From positions 1 through 14,425 of the forward strand of contig SXYY01000052.1 in the NCBI GenBank assembly GCA_005788145.1: a stretch of DNA of 14,425 bases, written 5' to 3'. A model generated the notes under the pieces. That model was not told the DNA's origin and did no database searches. It was given only the letters and a program-made list of their open reading frames with translations. This stretch comes from Bacteroidota bacterium. Lineage in GTDB: Bacteria > Bacteroidota > Bacteroidia > NS11-12g > UBA955. Both the position numbers and the translations under genes were made by a program. Shown one piece after another: positions 1-7,371 of the stretch (its first letter is position 1; every line of letters starts with the position of its first letter).

Positions 1-897
1 GATGACGGGCACTTCACACGCCATCGCTTCGAGGGCGGCCAAACCAAAACTCTCAGACTCAGAGGGGAGGATAAACAAATCTCCGATGCTCAATATCTCC
101 TCAATGGCCTCTTGTTTTCCCAAAAAGGTGACCCAATCGCATGTGTTGTGCTCGCGACATACTTTTTCAATGTGGGACCGCTCAGGACCATCGCCGATGA
201 GCAATAGTTTTGCTGGGATTTCCTTGATGATGCGACTGAAAATGGCCACAACATCTTCTACCCGTTTGACTTTGCGAAAGTTGGAGGTGTGGATGATGAT
301 TTTTTCGCCATTCGGTGCGATCATCTGTTTGAAATGTTCGCGGGGCTTTTTGTTAAATCGGTTGAAATCGATGAAGTTTGGAATGACATCAATGGGTCGA
401 TTGATTTCGAAATGTTGGAGCGTTTCCTCCTTTAATTTGTTTGAAACTGCGGTCACGGCGTCGGACTGATTGATACTCCAACTCACCACGTGCTCATAGG
501 TAACCTCTCTGCCAACGAGGGTGATATCGGTACCGTGCAAGGTTGTAACCACGGGGATGTGGATGCCTTTTTGTGCAAGAATTTGTTTGGCCAGGAGTGC
601 TGCGGAAGCATGCGGAATCGCATAGTGAACATGCAACACATCGAGGTGGGCCGATTGAACAATATCTACCATTTTACCGGCCAAGGCCGTTTCATAGGGT
701 GCGTATTCGAAAAGCGGATATTTGGCGATGTTTACCTCGTGATAAAATACATTTTCGCTAAAAAAATCAAGACGAGCGGGTTGATTATAACTGATAAAAT
801 GGACTTCGTGTCCTTTGTTGGCGAGTGCTTTCCCTAACTCCGTTGCCAATACACCACTACCACCAAAGGTGGGATAACAAACTATTCCTACGCGCAT
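1..897 (-). CDS. bshA: N-acetyl-alpha-D-glucosaminyl L-malate synthase, partial (3' end outside window)
   Basis: First enzyme of bacillithiol synthesis: a cytoplasmic GT4 glycosyltransferase that joins GlcNAc from UDP-GlcNAc to L-malate. I translated 299 codons from the ATG at 895-897 to the left edge without a stop. The N-terminus (MRVGIVCYPTFGGSGVLATE) with the glycine loop at residues 12-16 and the following GHEVHFISY stretch (29-37) is the BshA signature. Further on are HVHYAIPHA (89-97), TTLHGTDITL (118-127), a donor-site SNFRKVKRV segment (205-213) and the GT4 EX7E motif (Glu282 to Glu290), followed by EAMACEVPVI at the edge. Family members are about 380 residues, so roughly 80 C-terminal residues are missing. 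It is divergent from tadA across 63 bp. Another GT4 transferase is the alternative, but the N-terminus fits BshA closely. The other bacillithiol genes (bshB, bshC) are not in the window. Confidence 0.9.
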   Translation of the reverse strand, partial: MRVGIVCYPTFGGSGVLATELGKALANKGHEVHFISYNQPARLDFFSENVFYHEVNIAKYPLFEYAPYETALAGKMVDIVQSAHLDVLHVHYAIPHASAALLAKQILAQKGIHIPVVTTLHGTDITLVGREVTYEHVVSWSINQSDAVTAVSNKLKEETLQHFEINRPIDVIPNFIDFNRFNKKPREHFKQMIAPNGEKIIIHTSNFRKVKRVEDVVAIFSRIIKEIPAKLLLIGDGPERSHIEKVCREHNTCDWVTFLGKQEAIEEILSIGDLFILPSESESFGLAALEAMACEVPVI

Positions 898-908
898 GAT
901 TACAATAA

Positions 909-916
909 CAAAGTTC
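909..916 (-). promoter_or_regulatory. Weak -7-like element upstream of bshA
   Basis: On the minus strand this reads GAACTTTG, seven of eight positions of the Bacteroidota -7 consensus TAnnTTTG when the two n positions are counted as matches. It ends 11 nt before the bshA ATG. I see no convincing TTG/TTTG at the -33 distance. It is listed because other unit-leading genes in the window have similar elements at comparable positions. Confidence 0.25.
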
Positions 917-944
917 CATAAAAAATGTAGGTTTGTGTAGGAAA

Positions 945-952
945 TTTATTTG
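945..952 (+). promoter_or_regulatory. Weak -7-like element upstream of tadA
   Basis: The plus strand reads TTTATTTG followed by CG, one mismatch from TAnnTTTG, ending 8 nt before the tadA ATG. With the opposing element at 909-916 it would make the 63-bp bshA/tadA gap a divergent promoter region. No -33 element is evident. Confidence 0.3.
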
Positions 953-960
953 CGATTGAG

Positions 961-1401
961 ATGGATGTTTTTACGGATGAGTACTTCATGGCCAAGGCCT
1001 TGGAATTGGCGTTGCAGGCCTTCGATGATGAGGAGGTACCCATTGGGGCAATTGTGGTACACGAAAATAAAATCATAGGGAAAGGATACAATCAAACAGA
1101 GCGATTGCAGGATGTTACAGCGCACGCGGAAATGTTGGCTGTTACTGCCGCATCCAATGCTGTGAATGGAAAGTACTTGGATGGCTGTATTTTGTATGTA
1201 ACAGTTGAACCTTGCCTCATGTGTGCAGGGGCAATTCAATGGGCGAGATTGGGTCGTGTAGTGTGGGGGGCGTCCGAGCCAAAATTTGGGTTTAGTCGGT
1301 TGGATCCAAAATTATTGGGGAAAACAGAGACTTTGGGCGGCGTGTTGGGTGAACAGTGCGGTGATGTGATGAAGCGATTCTTCAAATCCCGCCGAAAGTA
1401 A
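961..1401 (+). CDS. tadA: tRNA-specific adenosine deaminase TadA
   Basis: Zinc-dependent deaminase converting A34 to inosine in the wobble position of tRNA-Arg(ACG), so that one tRNA reads CGU, CGC and CGA. The 146-residue protein has the full cytidine/deoxycytidylate deaminase fold signature: H-A-E at residues 55-57 (zinc-ligand His55, proton-shuttle Glu57) and P-C-L-M-C at 84-88 (zinc-ligand Cys85 and Cys88). The N-terminal MAKALELA and EEVPIGAIVV segments and the basic C-terminus FFKSRRK are typical of TadA, and the length fits. It is the only plus-strand gene here, divergent from bshA and convergent with the lipoprotein gene 72 bp downstream. A guanine deaminase or other relative is less likely given the EPCLMCAGAIQWAR context. 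Confidence 0.93.
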   Translation: MDVFTDEYFMAKALELALQAFDDEEVPIGAIVVHENKIIGKGYNQTERLQDVTAHAEMLAVTAASNAVNGKYLDGCILYVTVEPCLMCAGAIQWARLGRVVWGASEPKFGFSRLDPKLLGKTETLGGVLGEQCGDVMKRFFKSRRK

Positions 1402-1473
1402 GTTCAATCTGTTCGCATTGATTGGGCGCACGGAGATTTTTGTGAGTTGATTGCCTATGATTTAGAAAATTCG

Positions 1474-2916
1474 TTAAGGGATTTTTTCGTAGCAACCCAA
1501 ATCAGGCTGCGCTTTTCGGGTATTGCCTAGGATGTCAGTGACAACCGGCGAACCGAAGGTCGCAGCTTTTTTATAGGCAGCGGAGGTAGAATCAATTTGA
1601 TAATTGCCCCGATCGGTATCCACAAATTTCACGTCCTTGTTTAACGTGTTCGGCTGGGTGAGAATGCCATTGGGATTTTGAGATTTAAGCAGGTTGTTTT
1701 CTACATCGAAAACAAAGGGAGATAAGTTGGTTTGATCGATTTCAAGCTCTTCTTTGTTATAGCCAAATACGATGGAATTGTTCATCGCACAGGACAATGG
1801 AGCGTGTTTGAGTAATACACCATTGCCATTTCTTAGTGTATTGGTAACGGCAAAATGGCCATCGTTGCGTGCCGAAATGCCAGAATATTCAGCGAAAGTG
1901 CAGTGGTTGAACTTGTAATCGCCACCCAGTAAACCCAAGAAAGTATAGGATCCAGCATCGGCAAAAAGACAGTTAATGGCTTTGATGTGGGCCGTAATTC
2001 CCAATAAGCATGCTTGTCCGCAATATTGGATGCGCGTGCTGTTCATGACCAAATTGTCGACGCCATTGACAGGCAAGGAATCGACCCTCACACCGATGGT
2101 GGCGTTGGTAATGTCGGCGAATTGAATGTTGTTGTTTGTGCTGCCCACAAGGAAGTGAATACCACCCCATTGGTTGGCGAGAAATTGGGTTTCCCAAACG
2201 GGCTTATCGCCACGGATACTCACACGCTTGCTGGCATTTCCATTGATGTTTAATGTGCCGCCAATGTAAATACTGCTTTGTGCACTGGCAAACACTTGAA
2301 TTCCGGGGCTCATGGTCATCGTTGTACCTTGCGTAACGCCCAAATAACCGACAATTACATAGGGTTTGCCGTTATCGGTCCAAGTGATGTTTTGATCAAA
2401 AATGGTATCGTGGTAATAGTTTGCATCCCAACCGTATGCCGCGAGTTTGGTATTGTTGATTTCGCCATTGATCTCAGATTGTAGGGAGTCGATGACAATC
2501 ACGGGTAGCGTTGTGTTGTTGGGTTCGAGTTTGCATTGAACGAAGATGAAAACAGAGTCTTTGGCACCGATTTCAATGTCTCGAAATGCGATGCCCGATT
2601 CACCGTCTATGGAAACCCGAAACTGAGATTGGCCGCCGCCGGCCAGTTTGAAATTGGCTTTAACGGGTAGGTTTTCTGGGTTTCTGATGGATACAATTTT
2701 GGTAACAGAAATGGGATAAGTGGAACCAGACTTGCGGGTGAAAACGGTATCAAACCAAACAGTATCTTGGCTAAAGGTCAGCGTGTTTTTTTCGTTGTAA
2801 AAGCGTTCTTCGCTGCAGCCCACGAGCCACGAAGAAATCAACAGCAACAACAATCCCAAGGCTGAGGTGAATGCCTTGTTGCGGTGGACTGGGGTGGCGA
2901 TGGTTTGATGGATCAC
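1474..2916 (-). CDS. Predicted beta-helix surface/periplasmic lipoprotein, function unknown
   Basis: 480 residues starting at a GTG (2914-2916), the only plausible start: an in-frame stop lies upstream at 2932-2934 and no ATG follows in the N-terminal region. The N-terminus has a basic segment, a hydrophobic stretch (about 20-32) and a lipobox L-V-G-C with the lipidated cysteine at residue 34, so I predict a type II signal peptide. Residues about 45-165 carry a beta-rich domain beginning LTFSQDTVWFDTVFT, a stretch I associate with Bacteroidota lipoproteins. Residues about 175-400 contain short repeating strand-turn units (for example IYIGGTLNINGNASKRVSI), consistent with a right-handed parallel beta-helix. 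The start lies 11 nt after the rsgA stop, so it is probably the last gene of the S41-to-rsgA operon. No catalytic motif is visible. Possible roles are surface adhesion or polysaccharide binding, but this is inference only. Confidence 0.8.
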   Translation of the reverse strand: MIHQTIATPVHRNKAFTSALGLLLLLISSWLVGCSEERFYNEKNTLTFSQDTVWFDTVFTRKSGSTYPISVTKIVSIRNPENLPVKANFKLAGGGQSQFRVSIDGESGIAFRDIEIGAKDSVFIFVQCKLEPNNTTLPVIVIDSLQSEINGEINNTKLAAYGWDANYYHDTIFDQNITWTDNGKPYVIVGYLGVTQGTTMTMSPGIQVFASAQSSIYIGGTLNINGNASKRVSIRGDKPVWETQFLANQWGGIHFLVGSTNNNIQFADITNATIGVRVDSLPVNGVDNLVMNSTRIQYCGQACLLGITAHIKAINCLFADAGSYTFLGLLGGDYKFNHCTFAEYSGISARNDGHFAVTNTLRNGNGVLLKHAPLSCAMNNSIVFGYNKEELEIDQTNLSPFVFDVENNLLKSQNPNGILTQPNTLNKDVKFVDTDRGNYQIDSTSAAYKKAATFGSPVVTDILGNTRKAQPDLGCYEKIP

Positions 2917-2927
2917 GGGGGCTAGGG

Positions 2928-3851
2928 TTATTCAAAGATATCTTCGTTGTTGAGGATTCCCAAGTAGCTGAGGTAGCGTTCTTCTGCAATATCACCTGCT
3001 TTTACTGCGGCAAGAACAGCACATTCGGGTTCGTGGGTGTGTTGACAATCGTTGAATTTACACGCATTCAAATAGGGGCGCATTTCTGGAAAATACTGAC
3101 AGATTTCATGGGGTTCAAAATCCACCACACCAAAATCACGAATTCCAGGGGTATCGATGATTTGTGTGCCGTCAGATAGGGTGAACATCTCTGCAAAAGT
3201 GGTGGTATGTCGACCTTTTTCGTGGTGATTGGAAATTCTCCCTACCCGTGCGTTGGCTTCGGGAAAAACGGCATTGAGCAGTGTGCTTTTACCTACGCCA
3301 CTGTGTCCGGCCAGCAACCAGCGCTTACCCGTAAGCATGTTTGCAAAGGGATGGAGTGTTTCGGGGTTTTTGGCAGAACCCATCATCAAGGTGATGTTGG
3401 CATTGCGGTATATGTGTTGGATATCGGCCAAAAAACCGGCTGCGTTATCGCCGAGTAGGTCCATTTTATTGAAGAAAACAGCTGTGGGTACATGATACGC
3501 TTCACAAGTAAGGATGAAGCGATCAATAAATCCGAGGGAGGTTCTTGGCGCAAACAAACTGGCAATTAGGGCTGCACCATCGAGGTTGGTGGCCAGAATT
3601 TGTCGGCGCGAACTCAGTTTATTTGACCTACGAATCAGATAATTGTTTCTGTTTTCAACTTTCGAAATGGAGGCAGTGTCTGTATAATTGGCATCGGCTT
3701 CCATTTCAACGCGGTCGCCCACAGCTACGGGGTTGCTGGTATCCAGGTCGTTTAAGCGCAACTTTCCTCGAGTACGCGCCATCCACACCTTTCCATCATC
3801 GGTTAGTACTTGGTACCAACTGCCGGTGGATTTGGTGACGGTTCCCTGCAT
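2928..3851 (-). CDS. rsgA: Ribosome small subunit-dependent GTPase A (RsgA)
   Basis: Circularly permuted GTPase that checks late maturation of the 30S subunit and releases assembly factors. The 307-residue protein shows the permuted motif order: G4 NKMD (128-131) comes before the P-loop GHSGVGKST (182-190), then the switch region KGRHTTT (212-218) and G3 DTPG (233-236). An N-terminal OB-fold region (about 1-70) precedes the GTPase core. The C-terminal zinc-binding segment has Cys264, Cys269, His271/His273 and Cys277, as expected for the family. Length is normal. Its ATG (3849-3851) is 2 nt after the metF stop and its stop is 11 nt before the lipoprotein start, so it is an internal operon gene with no promoter-like box of its own. 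YjeQ and EngC are older names for the same family. Confidence 0.95.
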   Translation of the reverse strand: MQGTVTKSTGSWYQVLTDDGKVWMARTRGKLRLNDLDTSNPVAVGDRVEMEADANYTDTASISKVENRNNYLIRRSNKLSSRRQILATNLDGAALIASLFAPRTSLGFIDRFILTCEAYHVPTAVFFNKMDLLGDNAAGFLADIQHIYRNANITLMMGSAKNPETLHPFANMLTGKRWLLAGHSGVGKSTLLNAVFPEANARVGRISNHHEKGRHTTTFAEMFTLSDGTQIIDTPGIRDFGVVDFEPHEICQYFPEMRPYLNACKFNDCQHTHEPECAVLAAVKAGDIAEERYLSYLGILNNEDIFE

Positions 3852-3853
3852 GG

Positions 3854-4807
3854 TTAGAAGATGGCTTCGCAGATTTTCTTGGTTTGGGTGCTTTTACCCA
3901 TTGTGTAAAAATGCAACACGGGTGCGCCTTTTGAAATCAAATCTTTGCATTGTTCGATGGCCCACTTTACCCCAATATCCGAAATGAGTTTGTCGTCTTT
4001 GCATTGGTCAATTTCATTTGACAGTGCAAAGGGAATATCCATGTGGAATATTTTTGGCAACACATACAACTGCTTGCGCGTTGTAATGGGTTTGATGCCG
4101 GGAATAATGGGCACATTGATGCCGGCTGCCCGACATTTATCGACAAAGTCGAAATAATGTTGGTTGTCGAAGAACATCTGGGTAACCAAGAATTCTGCCC
4201 CCGCGTCTACTTTGCGTTTGAGGTATCGAAGATCAGACTCCATGTTGGGCGCATCGGCGTGTTTTTCTGGGTAGCAGGCTGCGCCAGTGCAAAAGCTGGA
4301 TTCACTGGAATTGGTGATTTCTTCGTCCAGGTAAATACCCGCATTCATGTTTTGAATTTGGTGAATGAGGTCGAGCGCGTTTTTGTTGCCGTTTTTTTCG
4401 GGCTCGAAATTGGTGTCGCCCTTTCTGTTGTCACCCCGCAACGCAAGGATGTTGTCAATCCCCAAAAAGCTCAATTCAATGAGGGCGTTTTCGGTATCTT
4501 CTTTCGAGAAACCGCCGCAGATTAGGTGGGGTACTGCATCAATTTTATAGTGGTTTTGCAATGCTGCACAAATGGCAACGGTACCGGGTCTTTTTTTGGT
4601 AGAGATTCGGTCGTATGAGCCATCGGCGCGTTTTTTCAGTACATAATCTTCGCGGTGATAGGTTACATCGATGAAGGAAGGCTTGAACTCCATGAGTGGG
4701 TCCATACCTTCTAATAATTCATTGAAGCTTGATCCTTTCAAAGGAGGCAATATTTCAAAAGAAAACAGGGTGCTTTTGGCCGATTGGATATGTTCTGTGA
4801 TTTTCAT
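3854..4807 (-). CDS. metF: Methylenetetrahydrofolate reductase
   Basis: Flavoenzyme reducing 5,10-methylene-THF to 5-methyl-THF, the methyl donor for methionine synthesis. From the ATG at 4805-4807 the protein is 317 residues, the normal length for bacterial MetF. FSFEILPP (15-22) holds Glu18, equivalent to the catalytic Glu28 of the E. coli enzyme; LALRGD (121-126) is the conserved flavin/folate loop; TQMFFDN (209-215) and PIIPGIKPI (233-241) are further family signatures. An in-frame ATG at 4903 would add 32 residues that resemble no MetF N-terminus and overlap the M28 gene, so I reject it. The gene starts 4 nt after the M28 peptidase stop and ends 2 nt before rsgA, fitting one operon. No SAM riboswitch or other methionine control is visible next to it, which is expected for an internal gene. 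Confidence 0.94.
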   Translation of the reverse strand: MKITEHIQSAKSTLFSFEILPPLKGSSFNELLEGMDPLMEFKPSFIDVTYHREDYVLKKRADGSYDRISTKKRPGTVAICAALQNHYKIDAVPHLICGGFSKEDTENALIELSFLGIDNILALRGDNRKGDTNFEPEKNGNKNALDLIHQIQNMNAGIYLDEEITNSSESSFCTGAACYPEKHADAPNMESDLRYLKRKVDAGAEFLVTQMFFDNQHYFDFVDKCRAAGINVPIIPGIKPITTRKQLYVLPKIFHMDIPFALSNEIDQCKDDKLISDIGVKWAIEQCKDLISKGAPVLHFYTMGKSTQTKKICEAIF

Positions 4808-4811
4808 GGAT

Positions 4812-6509
4812 TTATTGAAATTGAATGGGAAAAGTAAGGGTTTCGGATCCGCGAAGTACAACCACGATGGTTGGTTTTTCGGCAGACAATTTACCCAAGC
4901 CAACCATGTAATCCTCTACGCCATTGACGTCGAAATCACCCAGTTTTTGAATGATATCGCCCTTTTGAAGTCCGGCTTTCTGCGCGGGTTTGCCTTCTGA
5001 AACGCCATCGATGCGCATGCCTTTTCCACTGTAACTGTAATCTGGCATTACTCCAAGGGTGATTTTGAATTTGGTGCGGCCCATCTGTGCATCTTGTGTT
5101 TTGGTGAAGGGTAACTTGCCTTTTTTGTTGTTCAAGACAATGAGTTGTTCAAGTACATTGAGACTGTTTGCCATGCCAACATAGTTAATGAGGGCTTCGT
5201 CATCCGAGGGTTTGTGATAGTCTTCGTGTTGTCCACTGAAAAAGTGTATCACGGGAATGTTCTCAAGGTAAAACGACGCATGATCGCTAGGACCTAATCC
5301 ACTTTTTGTGGTGGTTATTTTCAGTTGATTGGTATCGGTTGTGATGAGCGAAATGGATTTTTCAAACTCGGGGGATGTGCCAACGCCATTGAGTGTCAGA
5401 TTTTTTTTGGTGGTATCAATTCTGCCCAGCATGTCAATGTTGATGACATAATTAATCTTACCCAGTTTATGGTTGGATTGACCCACGAATGTGGGCGGAT
5501 TTTGCACGAAATGCTTGGAGCCCAAAAGACCGAGTTCCTCGCCGCTAAAAGCGATAAATAGGTAGTTGTTCTTTTTGTATTTTTTGCCTTTGAGGGTTCT
5601 TGCCATTTCCAACATTGCCGCTACGCCCGAAGCATTGTCGTCGGCGCCGTTATGGATTTCGGCAGGACCAGTATGACGGCTGTTTTCGTATTCATTGATA
5701 CCGATGTGGTCGTGATGGGCACAAATCACGATGGTGTTCTTCTTGTGGTTATTTCTGAATGCGTAGACGTTGTGGGCATCGGCGGTAAACACGCGAACAT
5801 TGCTCACCATGGTTATGGGTGCTTGGGGGAAAACACCAGTTTGGTTACAATAAAACACAGGGATATCCAAAGTTTTCTCATTGCGTTTGAGGTTGCCCGA
5901 CGGCGAAATGAATTTCTCAAAAGGTTTGATAAAAATGATGCCTACAGCCCCTCTTTTCGTGGCTTCGGCGATTTTGATGGGAATATCAGCAACTTCTGCA
6001 ATGGGCGCATGGGGGTTTTCCTCCATGCCGGGATAACCCAAACGAATCAGGGCAATTTTGCCTTTGATATTGGCGTTTCCATAATCGTCGCGCTGCAGTT
6101 TTTCTGAAACCAATCCATATCCGCAGTCATACCAGTCGGCTTTAACCGTGGCGGAATTGCTGCTTTGTGAAAGGGGATAATAGTCCTTGAAAAGGGTAAA
6201 CTTCTTTACCACCGTATCCATCCCGGGTGCGCTGACACCCAATACACAATTGTTGGTTGCCATGCGCAATTGAACAATTTGAAAAACTTGGGTTTGGGGC
6301 GTCAATTTGGCCTTGGTGAATTCTTGGGCGATATAATTTGCACTCATCGCTTCTTCCGGTGAGCCCGTTTGTCGGCCTTTGAGTTCATCAGAAGCCAAGT
6401 AACTGATGTCTTTTTTTAATCGGCTGGGGCGATCGGTGGGTTCGTTGTTTTGAGCCCAAGTAATTTGGCAGGCAAGTGCACTTATCAGGAGGAGCCAATG
6501 GCGTTTCAT
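4812..6509 (-). CDS. Secreted M28 family zinc aminopeptidase with PA and PDZ domains
   Basis: 565 residues with a signal peptide (MKRHWLLLISALACQITWAQ, likely cleaved after Ala19-Gln20), so periplasmic or exported. Residues about 120-240 fit a protease-associated domain inserted before the catalytic core. The M28 dizinc site is complete: His265 and Asp267 in AHHDH, Asp290 in GADDNASG, Glu323/Glu324 in FSGEELGLLGS, Asp359 in NIDMLGR and His432 in HEDYHKPSD. Residues about 480-565 form a PDZ-like domain (GVSEGKPAQKAGLQKGDII). PDZ-tailed M28 peptidases are known in Bacteroidota; the expected activity is removal of N-terminal residues from peptides, but the substrate cannot be read from sequence. 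The ATG overlaps the TauE stop as ATGA (6506-6509), suggesting translational coupling, and metF starts 4 nt downstream. Confidence 0.92.
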   Translation of the reverse strand: MKRHWLLLISALACQITWAQNNEPTDRPSRLKKDISYLASDELKGRQTGSPEEAMSANYIAQEFTKAKLTPQTQVFQIVQLRMATNNCVLGVSAPGMDTVVKKFTLFKDYYPLSQSSNSATVKADWYDCGYGLVSEKLQRDDYGNANIKGKIALIRLGYPGMEENPHAPIAEVADIPIKIAEATKRGAVGIIFIKPFEKFISPSGNLKRNEKTLDIPVFYCNQTGVFPQAPITMVSNVRVFTADAHNVYAFRNNHKKNTIVICAHHDHIGINEYENSRHTGPAEIHNGADDNASGVAAMLEMARTLKGKKYKKNNYLFIAFSGEELGLLGSKHFVQNPPTFVGQSNHKLGKINYVINIDMLGRIDTTKKNLTLNGVGTSPEFEKSISLITTDTNQLKITTTKSGLGPSDHASFYLENIPVIHFFSGQHEDYHKPSDDEALINYVGMANSLNVLEQLIVLNNKKGKLPFTKTQDAQMGRTKFKITLGVMPDYSYSGKGMRIDGVSEGKPAQKAGLQKGDIIQKLGDFDVNGVEDYMVGLGKLSAEKPTIVVVLRGSETLTFPIQFQ

Positions 6510-7351
6510 GAATTGATTTCTATGAGGGTTTTAATCAGGATGATACTGGAAAGTACTGCAAATATAACGCGGAGCCAAAGAACGGGTACACGGGGTGCCG
6601 TTTTCTGTCCGAAAGATGAGAAAAACATTACACCCAATAACATGGGCAACAACAATATACCCAAAAGATACCCCCACTGAAAGGGATTGATGGTATCTGA
6701 CGGGGCATTTAAGCCGTATTGAAGAAGCGATGCAATGGCCAAGATGGGCACAATGCTCAGGGAGAGAGCGGTGGCTTGATGCATGGGTTTTTTCAGTAAC
6801 ATCCGAAACAAAGGCACCATGATGATTCCACCGCCTAGACCACTCAATGAGACCACACATCCTGCGATGATTCCCACCAAAATGGGCAAAATGGGTGATG
6901 TTTTGGCATCATTGACTTGGGTGTCTGTTGATTTCGCGGCTGTTTTCCCCCATATCATGTTGGCGATACTCAGCAGAAGGAAACCCAAGAAAACCGTTTG
7001 AAATCGGGTTTTGCTATACCAATCGCCTTGTTCAATGGCCATGGACATTGCCAAGGAACTCACGGCACCTGGTATGCCAATATACAAGCTCTGTTTCCAG
7101 TCCCATGTGCCCATTTTTTTCTGTCGGAAAATGCCAGAAACCCCCGACATAAAGACCAATGCGATGGAATTGGCGAGGGTATACTTTACCAATTCATCGG
7201 TGGTAAGCGGATAACTCGACAAATACTCGTGAATCACAGGAATGAACAACATGCCACCCCCAACGCCGAGCAATCCCGCCAAGAAACCACCCACAGATCC
7301 GCAGAGAAGCAGCAAGAGGAAGGGTAGTATTTGGTGGGTGAATAAATCCAT
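6506..7351 (-). CDS. Sulfite exporter TauE/SafE family membrane permease
   Basis: 281-residue inner-membrane protein with about eight hydrophobic segments in two related halves. Each half carries the family's glycine motif early on: GVGGG at 29-33 followed by FIPV, and GLGGG at 171-175 followed by IIMVP. A soluble loop (about 136-152) joins the halves. Length is typical. Family members move sulfite, sulfonates or related organic anions, but the substrate of this one is not deducible. The ATG at 7349-7351 is 20 nt after the S41 protease stop, and the stop codon overlaps the M28 start by 4 nt, so it is an internal operon gene. No sulfur-oxidising or taurine genes are nearby; metF is two genes downstream, but I would not infer a link from that alone. 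Confidence 0.9.
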   Translation of the reverse strand: MDLFTHQILPFLLLLLCGSVGGFLAGLLGVGGGMLFIPVIHEYLSSYPLTTDELVKYTLANSIALVFMSGVSGIFRQKKMGTWDWKQSLYIGIPGAVSSLAMSMAIEQGDWYSKTRFQTVFLGFLLLSIANMIWGKTAAKSTDTQVNDAKTSPILPILVGIIAGCVVSLSGLGGGIIMVPLFRMLLKKPMHQATALSLSIVPILAIASLLQYGLNAPSDTINPFQWGYLLGILLLPMLLGVMFFSSFGQKTAPRVPVLWLRVIFAVLSSIILIKTLIEINS

Positions 7352-7371
7352 GTATTGGAGAGAAACTGAAT

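Noticed and set aside
490..837. Plus-strand open frame of 115 codons opposite bshA
   Set aside because: It lies entirely antisense to a gene with strong family signatures and its translation shows no recognisable domain.
1402..1473. Bidirectional terminator between convergent tadA and the lipoprotein gene
   Set aside because: Only a weak CAATC/GATTG inverted pair with a 10-nt loop is visible and no U-tract; not enough to call.
4043..4525. Plus-strand open frame of 160 codons opposite metF
   Set aside because: Antisense to conserved MetF motifs; no recognisable domain and no independent start signal.
4808..4903. Extended metF start adding 32 residues
   Set aside because: The extension overlaps the end of the M28 gene, does not resemble MetF N-termini, and the ATG at 4807 gives the family's normal length.
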